From Propionibacteriaceae bacterium UBA5174 (GTDB taxonomy: Bacteria; Actinomycetota; Actinomycetes; Propionibacteriales; Propionibacteriaceae), in NCBI GenBank assembly GCA_002413345.1, contig DHWU01000079.1, positions 45,598 to 57,758 on the forward strand: a DNA stretch of 12,161 bases. Reading direction: 5' to 3'. This document shows positions 1 to 6,454 of the stretch, piece after piece. The position numbers and the translations under genes were made by a program. The notes under the pieces were generated by a model, which made no database searches, had not been told where the DNA came from, and saw nothing but the letters and a program-made list of their open reading frames with translations. Each line of letters starts with the position of its first letter. Within the stretch, counting starts at the first letter, position 1.

Positions 1-2517
1 ACCTGGTCTACCAAGCAAGCCACCGACGCGTCCTACAAGGCAGTGCTCGATTACGCGCTGCGTCCCGAGCATGTGAAAGCGGTTCGAATCGGCGCGGCCG
101 GACATAACCTCTTCGATCAGGCACTCAACTGGCTGCTCGCCAAGCAGCGCGGGGTCACCGACTATCTCGACATCGAAATGCTGCTGGGCATGGCGCCAGC
201 ACAGCAGGCCGCAGTCCGCAAAACCGTGGGCAAGGTGCTGCTGTACACCCCGGTGGTGCACCCGGCCGAGTTTGATGTGGCGATCGCCTACCTGATTCGC
301 CGCCTCGAAGAAGGCGCTTCGGCCGACAACTTCATGTCGGCAGTCTTTGAGCTGGATAACCAGCCCGCACTGTTCGTCCGCGAGCAGCAGCGCTTCCTGG
401 CCGCGCTCGCCGACCGTCCAACCGAAGTACCGGCGCCCAACCGGACGCAGAACCGCGCGAGCCTAGCCGAGCCTTTCGGCCCCGGTTTCGTCAATGCCGC
501 CGACAGCGATCCAAGCCTGCCGGCGAACCTGGCCTGGTCGCGGGAAATCCGCTCGCGGATGCAAACCTCAACGGCTGGGTTGGCCCTGGCTGAGGCCACT
601 TGGTTGGGGAGCGCAGACGAGGTTGAGCAGGCAGTCGCGCGCGGCGTGGCCGCTGGCCAGGCGTGGCAGGGGATGCCCGTGGTTAAGCGCGCCGAGATCC
701 TGCACCGCGCCGCCGACGGACTTCAGCAGCACCGCGCCGAACTGCTGGAAGTGATGGGTGCTGAAGCTGGCAAGGTGTTGGAGCAGTCCGATCCAGAGGT
801 GTCCGAAGCGATCGACTTCGCCAACTACTACGCCGAACATGCCTTGGCTTTGGTGGACCTGCCAGGTGCGCGTCCAGTGCCAGCGAAGTTGACCGTGGTC
901 ACCCCTCCTTGGAACTTTCCAGTAGCGATTCCGGCTGGCTCAACCCTGGCTGCGTTGGCGGCTGGCTCGCCGGTGATTTTCAAGCCCGCCCCCCAAGCCG
1001 CTCGCTGCGGTGCGCTCATCGCCGAAGTGTTGTGGGCGGCGGGCGTACCGCGCGACGTGCTGCAATACGTCCGACTCGACGATGCCGAACTCGGCCGCAC
1101 CCTGGTGGCGCATCCCAGTGTTGACCGAGTGATTCTCACCGGGTCATTGCAGACCGCCGAGTTGTTCCGCAGCTTCCGACCCGAGCTGGGTCTGCTGGCC
1201 GAAACCAGCGGCAAGAATTCGATCATCGTCACCCCCAGCGCCGATCTGGATCTGGCCGCCAAGGACGTGGCCTACTCCGCCTTTGGCCATGCCGGGCAGA
1301 AATGTTCGGCGGCTTCACTGGTGGTGTTGGTCGGTTCGGTGGCCAAGTCGCCGCGGTTCCGCCGTCAGCTATTGGACGCAGCGGCCTCCTACGAAGTCGG
1401 ACAGCCCTGGGACGGTGTCAGCCGCATCGGACCGCTGATCGAGCCGGCCAGCGGCAAGCTGCTCAGCGCCTTGACCACCTTGGAGCCGGGACAGTCCTGG
1501 TTGCTGGAGCCGAAGCAGCTGGATGAGGCCGGACAACTGTGGCGTCCCGGGATTCGTGAAGGGGTGCGGGCCGGATCACAATTCCATCAGATCGAATACT
1601 TCGGGCCAGTGCTGGGCGTGATGACCGCGGCCACCCTGAACGAGGCCATCGAAATGGTGAACGCGGTCGAATACGGCCTGACTTCGGGGCTGCATTCGCT
1701 GGATGCCGAGGAGATCGAGCAATGGCTGGCTGGCGTGCAGGCAGGCAACCTTTACGTGAACCGGGGCATCACCGGTGCCATCGTGGAGCGCCAACCTTTC
1801 GGCGGCTGGAAAGCCTCCGCGGTTGGGGCTGGCAGCAAGGCCGGCGGGCCGAACTACCTGGTCGGGCTAACCGACTGGGCCGATCAGCCAGCGCCAGCGG
1901 CGTCCATGAAGGAGCTGGACGCGGCAGCCGCGGCGGTGGTTACAGCCGCGCAGGGCTCGGTATCGGCCACAGAGTTGGCCTGGCTGAGTGGTGCGCTGAG
2001 CACTGACATTGCTGCGTGGGAAGAAGAGTTCGGCCAGGTGAAAGATGTGGCCGGGCTGGTCACCGAGCAGAACGCATTCCGCTATCAGGCGGTGCCAGTG
2101 ACCGTCCGATTCGAGGCGGCCACACCGGTGGCACTGCTGCGAGTGGTCGCAGCTGGGGTGCGAGCCGGTGCTGCTGTGACGGTAAGCGCGTCCGCTGAGC
2201 TTCCCGTCTGGCTGGAGTCGTGGCTGCAGACCGCCGGAGTATCCAGTGTGGTGGAGGCTGAAGCGTCCTGGTTCGATCGGGCGCGGCAACTGGCTGCAGT
2301 CGGTGGCCGGGTGCGCCTGATCGGCGGCGACTCGGTGGCTCTGGCTGCTGCAGTGAGTGGGTCGGTGAAGCTGGCCAGCTACGATCGCCCGGTGCTTTCA
2401 GCTGGACGGGTGGAGCTACTCACTTTCCTTAGGGAACAGGCCGTCTCGATTTCAGCGCACCGCTTTGGCACCCCGGTGCGGTACGCGGTGCCGATGCTTA
2501 CTCCAGCAAAGGGCTAG
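1..2517 (+). CDS. putA: Bifunctional proline dehydrogenase / L-glutamate-gamma-semialdehyde dehydrogenase (PutA), 5'-truncated
   Basis: The reading frame is open from base 1 to a TAG stop and has no start in the window, so this is the last 838 residues of a longer protein. PutA oxidises proline with FAD to pyrroline-5-carboxylate, then oxidises the hydrolysed semialdehyde with NAD to glutamate. The first ~120 residues are the end of the proline dehydrogenase barrel (RIGAAGHNLFD and a YLIRRLEE helix). The aldehyde dehydrogenase module follows: PWNFP with the oxyanion Asn at residue 305, the general base Glu401 in ETSGKN, and the nucleophile Cys435 in GQKCSA. The Glu-Cys spacing of 34 is the family norm. 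An Ala/Val-rich domain of about 200 residues ends in EQAVSISAHRFGTP, as in long PutA proteins. I see no ribbon-helix-helix repressor domain in this part, but the N-terminus is missing. A GTG at 43 lies inside a conserved block and is not a start. Confidence 0.95.
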   Translation, partial: TWSTKQATDASYKAVLDYALRPEHVKAVRIGAAGHNLFDQALNWLLAKQRGVTDYLDIEMLLGMAPAQQAAVRKTVGKVLLYTPVVHPAEFDVAIAYLIRRLEEGASADNFMSAVFELDNQPALFVREQQRFLAALADRPTEVPAPNRTQNRASLAEPFGPGFVNAADSDPSLPANLAWSREIRSRMQTSTAGLALAEATWLGSADEVEQAVARGVAAGQAWQGMPVVKRAEILHRAADGLQQHRAELLEVMGAEAGKVLEQSDPEVSEAIDFANYYAEHALALVDLPGARPVPAKLTVVTPPWNFPVAIPAGSTLAALAAGSPVIFKPAPQAARCGALIAEVLWAAGVPRDVLQYVRLDDAELGRTLVAHPSVDRVILTGSLQTAELFRSFRPELGLLAETSGKNSIIVTPSADLDLAAKDVAYSAFGHAGQKCSAASLVVLVGSVAKSPRFRRQLLDAAASYEVGQPWDGVSRIGPLIEPASGKLLSALTTLEPGQSWLLEPKQLDEAGQLWRPGIREGVRAGSQFHQIEYFGPVLGVMTAATLNEAIEMVNAVEYGLTSGLHSLDAEEIEQWLAGVQAGNLYVNRGITGAIVERQPFGGWKASAVGAGSKAGGPNYLVGLTDWADQPAPAASMKELDAAAAAVVTAAQGSVSATELAWLSGALSTDIAAWEEEFGQVKDVAGLVTEQNAFRYQAVPVTVRFEAATPVALLRVVAAGVRAGAAVTVSASAELPVWLESWLQTAGVSSVVEAEASWFDRARQLAAVGGRVRLIGGDSVALAAAVSGSVKLASYDRPVLSAGRVELLTFLREQAVSISAHRFGTPVRYAVPMLTPAKG

Positions 2518-2531
2518 TCGGGATCGGTTTG

Positions 2532-2596
2532 GGTGGTCGCGGCACGGCGTCTTGGCTGCACACTTGTTGCGCTAGCTGCTTTGGACCGCGACCGCC
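2532..2596. terminator. Candidate bidirectional terminator between convergent putA and lipoprotein genes
   Basis: Arms 2532-2542 (GGTGGTCGCGG) and 2586-2596 (CCGCGACCGCC) can pair over 11 positions with one G-T wobble. The left arm starts 15 bases after the putA stop. The 43-base loop is long and there is no T-run on either side, so this is not a textbook intrinsic terminator. A second small palindrome, TTGGCCTGGCCAA at 2607-2619, lies closer to the lipoprotein stop codon. The convergent arrangement calls for termination here, but the mechanism is inferred. Confidence 0.35.
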
Positions 2597-2630
2597 TCGG
2601 CCTCGCTTGGCCTGGCCAACCTCTAAAGGA

Positions 2631-3191
2631 CTACTCGTAGCAGTCCTGATCGGTGGCGTCCAAGCTCAGCTCAACCAGCACTTTGTCCTCGATGTCGATT
2701 CGGTATTGGGCTTTGTCATTGCCCGGAATCGGAATGGAGCCGATGCCATCGGCATTCTCGTCGCCAGTCCAAGACGGGTAAGCGGCGCGTAGATCGCTTG
2801 CCGTGCTGCCAACGTGGAGCCCTTCGGGGGTGGCGACTTCGCCGTAGGCGTAGATGGCCACGAGTTTGTTGGAACTAGTTGAAAAGAACAGCCGACCAGC
2901 CACTGAGTTTTCGGTGGGAGTGGCCGCACCCTTGAGCCAGCCGTCGGAGTCGTCGCCGCAGCCGCCAGTGGGATCTTGGGATATCTGGACAGCCAGACCG
3001 GTTGCGCTGGCTTGCTCCTTGGTGAGGCCCAGCTTCAAAGCGCCGTAGCCATCAGGGCCCAGCGTTATTGCCCTGCTGGCGCTCGCCGATGGTGCGGACG
3101 AAGGAGTGATGGTTGGTGCTGCACAGGCATTCAGCGCGAAAAGTGCGGCGACTACCGTTACCGGAATTGCGACACGTACAAGGTTGCGCAT
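2631..3191 (-). CDS. Secreted lipoprotein of unknown function, 186 residues
   Basis: The protein begins with a lipoprotein signal: MRN-LVR, a hydrophobic stretch (residues 7-20) and a lipobox LNAC that places the lipidated cysteine at 23. A Ser/Ala/Pro-rich linker (24-40) follows, as is usual for lipoproteins anchored on the outer face of the membrane. The body holds two similar short motifs, GALKLGLTKEQA (50-61) and LHVGSTASDLRAAYP (125-139), each a Gly followed by a Thr-x-x-Glu/Asp helix start. They look like a degenerate internal duplication. Two further cysteines, 78 and 184, could form a disulfide. The frame extends upstream to 3227, but AAGGA lies seven bases before the ATG at 3191 and the signal peptide fits that start. 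I do not recognise a named family. The gene lies downstream of the channel gene on the same strand, with 157 bases between them, so it may have its own promoter. Confidence 0.85.
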   Translation of the reverse strand: MRNLVRVAIPVTVVAALFALNACAAPTITPSSAPSASASRAITLGPDGYGALKLGLTKEQASATGLAVQISQDPTGGCGDDSDGWLKGAATPTENSVAGRLFFSTSSNKLVAIYAYGEVATPEGLHVGSTASDLRAAYPSWTGDENADGIGSIPIPGNDKAQYRIDIEDKVLVELSLDATDQDCYE

Positions 3192-3215
3192 CAGGATTTC
3201 CTTCTCCATTTGGGG

Positions 3216-3237
3216 GCATCCAACCAATCGGATGCTA
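3216..3237 (-). promoter_or_regulatory. Leader hairpin and weak -10-like element upstream of the lipoprotein gene
   Basis: GCATCC (3216-3221) and GGATGC (3230-3235) form a six-base inverted repeat with an eight-base loop, ending 25 bases before the ATG at 3191. On the minus strand it overlaps TAGCAT (3237-3232), a possible -10 of the TAnnnT kind. No convincing -35 is visible. It could be an operator or a 5'-UTR hairpin. Confidence 0.25.
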
Positions 3238-3255
3238 GCAATGCACCGGTCACAA

Positions 3256-3273
3256 ATCTCGGGTTTGCGAGAT
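3256..3273. repeat. Short inverted repeat between channel and lipoprotein genes
   Basis: ATCTCG (3256-3261) and CGAGAT (3268-3273) form a six-base stem with a six-base loop. It lies 76 bases past the channel stop and 65 bases before the lipoprotein start. No T-run follows it. It could be an operator or a weak terminator; six-base arms also arise by chance. Confidence 0.25.
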
Positions 3274-3325
3274 CACGTGAAGGCGCTCACTCCAGTCACG
3301 ACGGCAGGCTCGGGTCTAGCTGGCG

Positions 3326-3339
3326 GTCGGTGAACCGAC
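3326..3339 (-). terminator. Candidate small terminator hairpin after the channel gene
   Basis: On the minus strand GTCGG-TTCA-CCGAC gives a five-base G+C-rich stem with a four-base loop, nine bases after the TGA of the channel gene (3351-3349). No U-tract follows. Placement fits a terminator, but the stem is short. Confidence 0.3.
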
Positions 3340-3348
3340 TCCGGAAAC

Positions 3349-3876
3349 TCAGGCGAGGTCCTTCGCGGACGCTTGGTCGGTAGGGCGCTCATTGTTTCGA
3401 TGCCAGGCACCTCGGCGAACCTGATCTTGGAGCAGGGCCACCAAAGACGCGATGAAAACGAGGTTGAACGCTAGTTGCACCGTGACGATCGTTCGTGCGG
3501 CCTGGCCCGCCGCGTGAATGTCGCCATAGCCGACGGTGGACATTGTGGTCAGCGAGAAGTAGAGCGCGTCTAGGCGAGTGTGCAGACCAACGAACTGATC
3601 GGGATGGCTGGTTGCGAGAAGGTAATAGCCCAGGGAGAAGACCACCAAGACCAGTTCAAAGGCCAGCAGTAGATGGATCGGTTTGAGGCGCTTGTTGGCG
3701 CGGCGGGTCTCGCTGAAGATCACCCACGCAACGGCAGCTACCGATGCGACACCGATGGCTAAGCCGATCAGTTCGCCAACCGGGGCGTCCCCGGGGCTGA
3801 CCGGAACCAGAAAGTAGAACAGCAAGATGGCCACCGGAGGGAGTAGCCGGCTGACAGCGGGGGGCAGGCGCAACAT
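3349..3876 (-). CDS. Potassium channel family protein (pore module, no RCK domain)
   Basis: The selectivity-filter signature TVGYGD is at residues 114-119 of 175, preceded by a pore helix (about 101-113). Predicted membrane segments are about 11-27, 35-54, 68-88 and 126-150. This is a two-helix pore (third and fourth segments) preceded by two extra helices; the fourth lacks the Arg/Lys ladder of a voltage sensor... the region between the second and third is instead a basic loop (SETRRANKRLK, 55-65). Only about 25 hydrophilic residues follow the last helix, so there is no cytoplasmic RCK/TrkA gating domain. The likely role is passive K+ conduction as a tetramer in the cytoplasmic membrane. A TAG stop lies in frame four codons upstream, so translation starts at ATG 3876 or the adjacent TTG. 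The GAGGA motif sits only one base from the ATG, which is unusually close. The upstream neighbour ends at 3951, with a strong hairpin in between. Confidence 0.88.
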   Translation of the reverse strand: MLRLPPAVSRLLPPVAILLFYFLVPVSPGDAPVGELIGLAIGVASVAAVAWVIFSETRRANKRLKPIHLLLAFELVLVVFSLGYYLLATSHPDQFVGLHTRLDALYFSLTTMSTVGYGDIHAAGQAARTIVTVQLAFNLVFIASLVALLQDQVRRGAWHRNNERPTDQASAKDLA

Positions 3877-3889
3877 TTCCTCAGTCTAA

Positions 3890-3929
3890 GCGGTGCATCT
3901 TCCACCGCAGTCGGTGGATTTTGCACCGC
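3890..3929 (-). terminator. Strong 40-base imperfect hairpin between the GH130 and channel genes
   Basis: Left arm 3890-3907 and right arm 3912-3929 pair as GCGGTGCA (8 bp), a symmetric 3x3 internal loop, TCCACCG (7 bp) and a CAGT loop. Fifteen of 18 positions pair, which is very unlikely by chance. On the minus strand it starts 21 bases after the GH130 stop codon and ends 13 bases before the ATG of the channel gene. No T-run follows, as is common for terminators in high-G+C bacteria. It probably ends the glycan operon; it could also be an operator or leader structure for the channel gene. Confidence 0.5.
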
Positions 3930-3950
3930 GGTAGCCGCGTCCGGCTGAAA

Positions 3951-5420
3951 TCACTGTTCGTTGGCCGCAGTCAGCAGCTGTGCCAGCAGTTCTGGCAGCG
4001 AAATCCAGGCCACCCGGATGTGTTGATCGGCCGCTCCGAAAGGAACCCACAACACGTCCTCATGGACGACCCCGCCACAGCTGTAAACCACGTTCGGAAC
4101 GTAGCCATCGGAGTCGGTGGACGGCTCCAAGAGGGGCTCGTTGAGGGTTGCAATGACCCGGGACGGGTCGTCTAGGTCGAGCAGGATGGCGCTGATGCTG
4201 TAGACGCGCATTGGTCCAACTCCGTGGGTCAGTACCAACCAGCCAGCGGCCGTTTCGATCGGTGACCCGCAGTTGCCGGTCTGCACGATTTCCCAGCTGC
4301 GAGCGGGACGGTGCAGTGGCACTTCGCGGGCCCAGTCGAGCCCGTCAGCGGAACTGGTCAAAGAGGTGGTTTCGCCATCACCTCGAGCTAACGCGAGAAA
4401 CCGGCCGTTCACCGTTCGTGGGAACAGCGCCATGCCTTTTGCGCGGGTTGGTGGACCGGTGATTCGTTCCACCTTGAAGGTGCGTAAGTCTGTGGTGGAA
4501 ATAGTCCGGGTGGCGATGCTGTGTCCGTCGTAGGCGGTGTAGGTGCCTCGGTAGTCAGTGTGGCCATCAGCGGCGGTGAACTCAGTGATCCGCAGATCTT
4601 CAAGCCCGTGGCTTTCTTCATCGGCGACCGGTTGCAGCACCCGTTGGCTGAGGCTGCTGGTTTCAGCAAACGACGCCTGGTAAGCCGAGCCAGCGACCAC
4701 TCGGATGGTTTCCTGCTGGGCGCGGGCGTCCGGTTGCCGCAGTTGCTCGGTGGAGAGTGCCTGGACGGCCCGCTCGACCGCGTCGCTACCGAAACTCTTT
4801 GGCAGCGACTGCGCCACGGTGCGGGCTAACTCAGCGGTGTGACCACGGTGTTCAAGAGCGCGAATCAGGTGTTTGCGGGTCCATTGCCCCGGACTGATCG
4901 CGGCCAAGGCCAGTGGACGGTCTCGGGGCAAGAACTCCCAGCTCGGCCCCGGCCCGATGATCGCTTCACAGAATCCGATCGAAGAAATATGGCCTTCGCC
5001 GATGGACCGCAGCGACACCGCAACCCGCAGCTGACCAGGCTCTAGGCCAGTTTGGTCAGGGTGGGTGACCACGCTCGGGTTGCAGATCGCCGCACCTTCA
5101 ACCGCAATCTCGGCGGTAAACGCTGCCCCGATGGCAATGCCGAGATCGTGATCAAGATCAGCTGGCAGACTTGGGCGGACGCTGAGCGCGTGCCCGCGCA
5201 GAATCCGTGCCAGCCCAGTGTGTCGATCACCGAACCGTGCCAGGGTGGATGCCGCGAGTCGCGACACTTCTTCGGCGGGCAGAGCGAGGGTGCGATCAAG
5301 CACTCCTTGGGTTCGTGAACTTGACCCCGGGGTGGCCTCGCCAGGCATGAATAGCCTGGCCACCACGCGTTTGGGGTCAGCGGATAGGTCAACACCAATA
5401 TCGGTCAGTTTGGTGCTCAT
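3951..5420 (-). CDS. GH130-type beta-mannoside phosphorylase/hydrolase-like protein
   Basis: GH130 enzymes are five-bladed beta-propellers, mostly phosphorylases that cleave beta-mannosides with phosphate to give mannose 1-phosphate; some are hydrolases. Matching landmarks in this 489-residue protein, from memory of the family, are NPSVV (114-118), GEGHISSI (141-148), LEDLR with the presumed catalytic Asp275 (273-277), YRGTYTAYDG (290-299), KGMALFPR (328-335), GNCGSPIE (382-389), THGVGPMR (398-405), LLDLDDP (413-419) and VPNVVYSCG (441-449). The N-terminal ~100 residues are an extension found in a subset of the family. It contains a FGDRH segment (63-67) and has no signal peptide, so the protein should be cytoplasmic. 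The motif normally remembered as LED-[PA]-R has Leu at the third position after Leu-Glu. Start ATG 5420 overlaps the stop of the upstream gene by four bases. The linkage and exact substrate cannot be read from the sequence. Confidence 0.85.
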   Translation of the reverse strand: MSTKLTDIGVDLSADPKRVVARLFMPGEATPGSSSRTQGVLDRTLALPAEEVSRLAASTLARFGDRHTGLARILRGHALSVRPSLPADLDHDLGIAIGAAFTAEIAVEGAAICNPSVVTHPDQTGLEPGQLRVAVSLRSIGEGHISSIGFCEAIIGPGPSWEFLPRDRPLALAAISPGQWTRKHLIRALEHRGHTAELARTVAQSLPKSFGSDAVERAVQALSTEQLRQPDARAQQETIRVVAGSAYQASFAETSSLSQRVLQPVADEESHGLEDLRITEFTAADGHTDYRGTYTAYDGHSIATRTISTTDLRTFKVERITGPPTRAKGMALFPRTVNGRFLALARGDGETTSLTSSADGLDWAREVPLHRPARSWEIVQTGNCGSPIETAAGWLVLTHGVGPMRVYSISAILLDLDDPSRVIATLNEPLLEPSTDSDGYVPNVVYSCGGVVHEDVLWVPFGAADQHIRVAWISLPELLAQLLTAANEQ

Positions 5421-6454
5421 CGCGGTACCTGATGGAGTTCGCGAAATCGTTGCAGAGTGCTCAGCGCAGCGAGAGTAGATTCGGCGCCGCAGTTCTCATT
5501 GCGTCCGGTCGGTTCCAGCCCGTCGTGGCCAGCGCCGGTGGTTGGATCGTAAATCGGGGTGGCGCTGTCATTGGTTCCGGTGAACCAGGCCCAGGCCAGC
5601 TCGACACCGCGGCGCCACACCAGATCCCCAGTGGCGGCGAAAGCGTGTGCACAGGCGTCGGCGATGGTGGCGACTTCAATTGGCTGTTGGTCCCACAGCG
5701 GTCCGGTCTCGCCGGGTAGGCGTCCGTGGCTGCCGGTGACCGATAGGTGACCACTCGCACTGGTTTCGATTTCCATCAGTGCGGTGAGCATCGACAAACC
5801 CTCCCGCACCTGCCGCGGGTGGCCCAAGGCTGCGCCGCCAACGATCAAGGCATCGCACAGTGCGGCATTCGCGTAGCGCAGTCGCGGCTCTGGCCATTCC
5901 CATCCGGGTTGGGCACGGCGTGGAATTACCGCTAGGCAATCGGTGAGCAGTGCCTGCGCGGCTCCAGTGGCGTCGTCACCGAGAAGAAGTAGTTCGGCTG
6001 CGCCGATGGCCGCAAAACAGGACGCCCGCAGGTCGCCGGATCGCGCTCTGGCCGCACGCAGAAAGGCTTGGTTTGCCCGGTTTCGCACGTCTTCGGTTGG
6101 CCCGAGTCGAGCGGCGTAACCAAGCGCGTTGACGGCCCGTCCCCAGCAATCAGCCGTGGACGGTTCGTCGGTCCAGCGGCCACGGGTAGACCTGCGGTTG
6201 TGAACCGAGCCGCGATGGCTCACGGCCCGTTCCAAGAATGAAAGGTAGGTCTGGATGGCTTGATCGAGGAGTGGCCCGCGTCGTGGCTCGCGCACGGCGA
6301 CCACCAAGGCCCTGGCGACATCGTCGGTGCAGTAGCCGTGGTCGCGCCGAGGATTCTTGTATTCGGCGTGTTCGAATAGTCCGTGGTCATCGGTCAGGTT
6401 CAACAGATGCGTGAAGACCGGTGCCGGTGCCAGCGATCTGACTAGCTGAGTCAC
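5417..6454 (-). CDS. Predicted (alpha/alpha)6-barrel carbohydrate-active protein, often annotated as glycosyltransferase
   Basis: This 345-residue, helix-rich protein has spaced conserved-looking blocks: HLLNLTDDHGLFEHA (16-30), RDHGYCTDDVARAL (37-50), RWTDEPSTADCWGRAVNALG (93-112) and NENCGAEST (319-327). I recognise this pattern from the C-terminal half of long GT4 glycosyltransferase proteins in other bacteria, where it is commonly just labelled glycosyltransferase. Regular helical pairs and acidic/aromatic loop residues suggest an alpha/alpha toroid of the kind seen in glycosidases and epimerases. That fold and any catalytic role are inference. There is no signal peptide or membrane segment. 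Start GTG 6454 lies in a GTGA overlap with the stop of the GT4 gene, and its own TGA overlaps the GH130 start as ATGA. Translation of all three is therefore probably coupled, and the protein should act on the same saccharide as its neighbours. Confidence 0.75.
   Translation of the reverse strand: MTQLVRSLAPAPVFTHLLNLTDDHGLFEHAEYKNPRRDHGYCTDDVARALVVAVREPRRGPLLDQAIQTYLSFLERAVSHRGSVHNRRSTRGRWTDEPSTADCWGRAVNALGYAARLGPTEDVRNRANQAFLRAARARSGDLRASCFAAIGAAELLLLGDDATGAAQALLTDCLAVIPRRAQPGWEWPEPRLRYANAALCDALIVGGAALGHPRQVREGLSMLTALMEIETSASGHLSVTGSHGRLPGETGPLWDQQPIEVATIADACAHAFAATGDLVWRRGVELAWAWFTGTNDSATPIYDPTTGAGHDGLEPTGRNENCGAESTLAALSTLQRFRELHQVPR

Noticed and set aside
828..1262. 144-codon minus-strand open frame inside putA
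   Set aside because: Antisense to the aldehyde dehydrogenase active-site region; Arg/Ser-rich low-information translation typical of a shadow.
2976..3383. 135-codon plus-strand open frame across the lipoprotein gene and the gap after the channel gene
   Set aside because: Overlaps a well-supported lipoprotein on the other strand; no ribosome site and no recognisable protein features.
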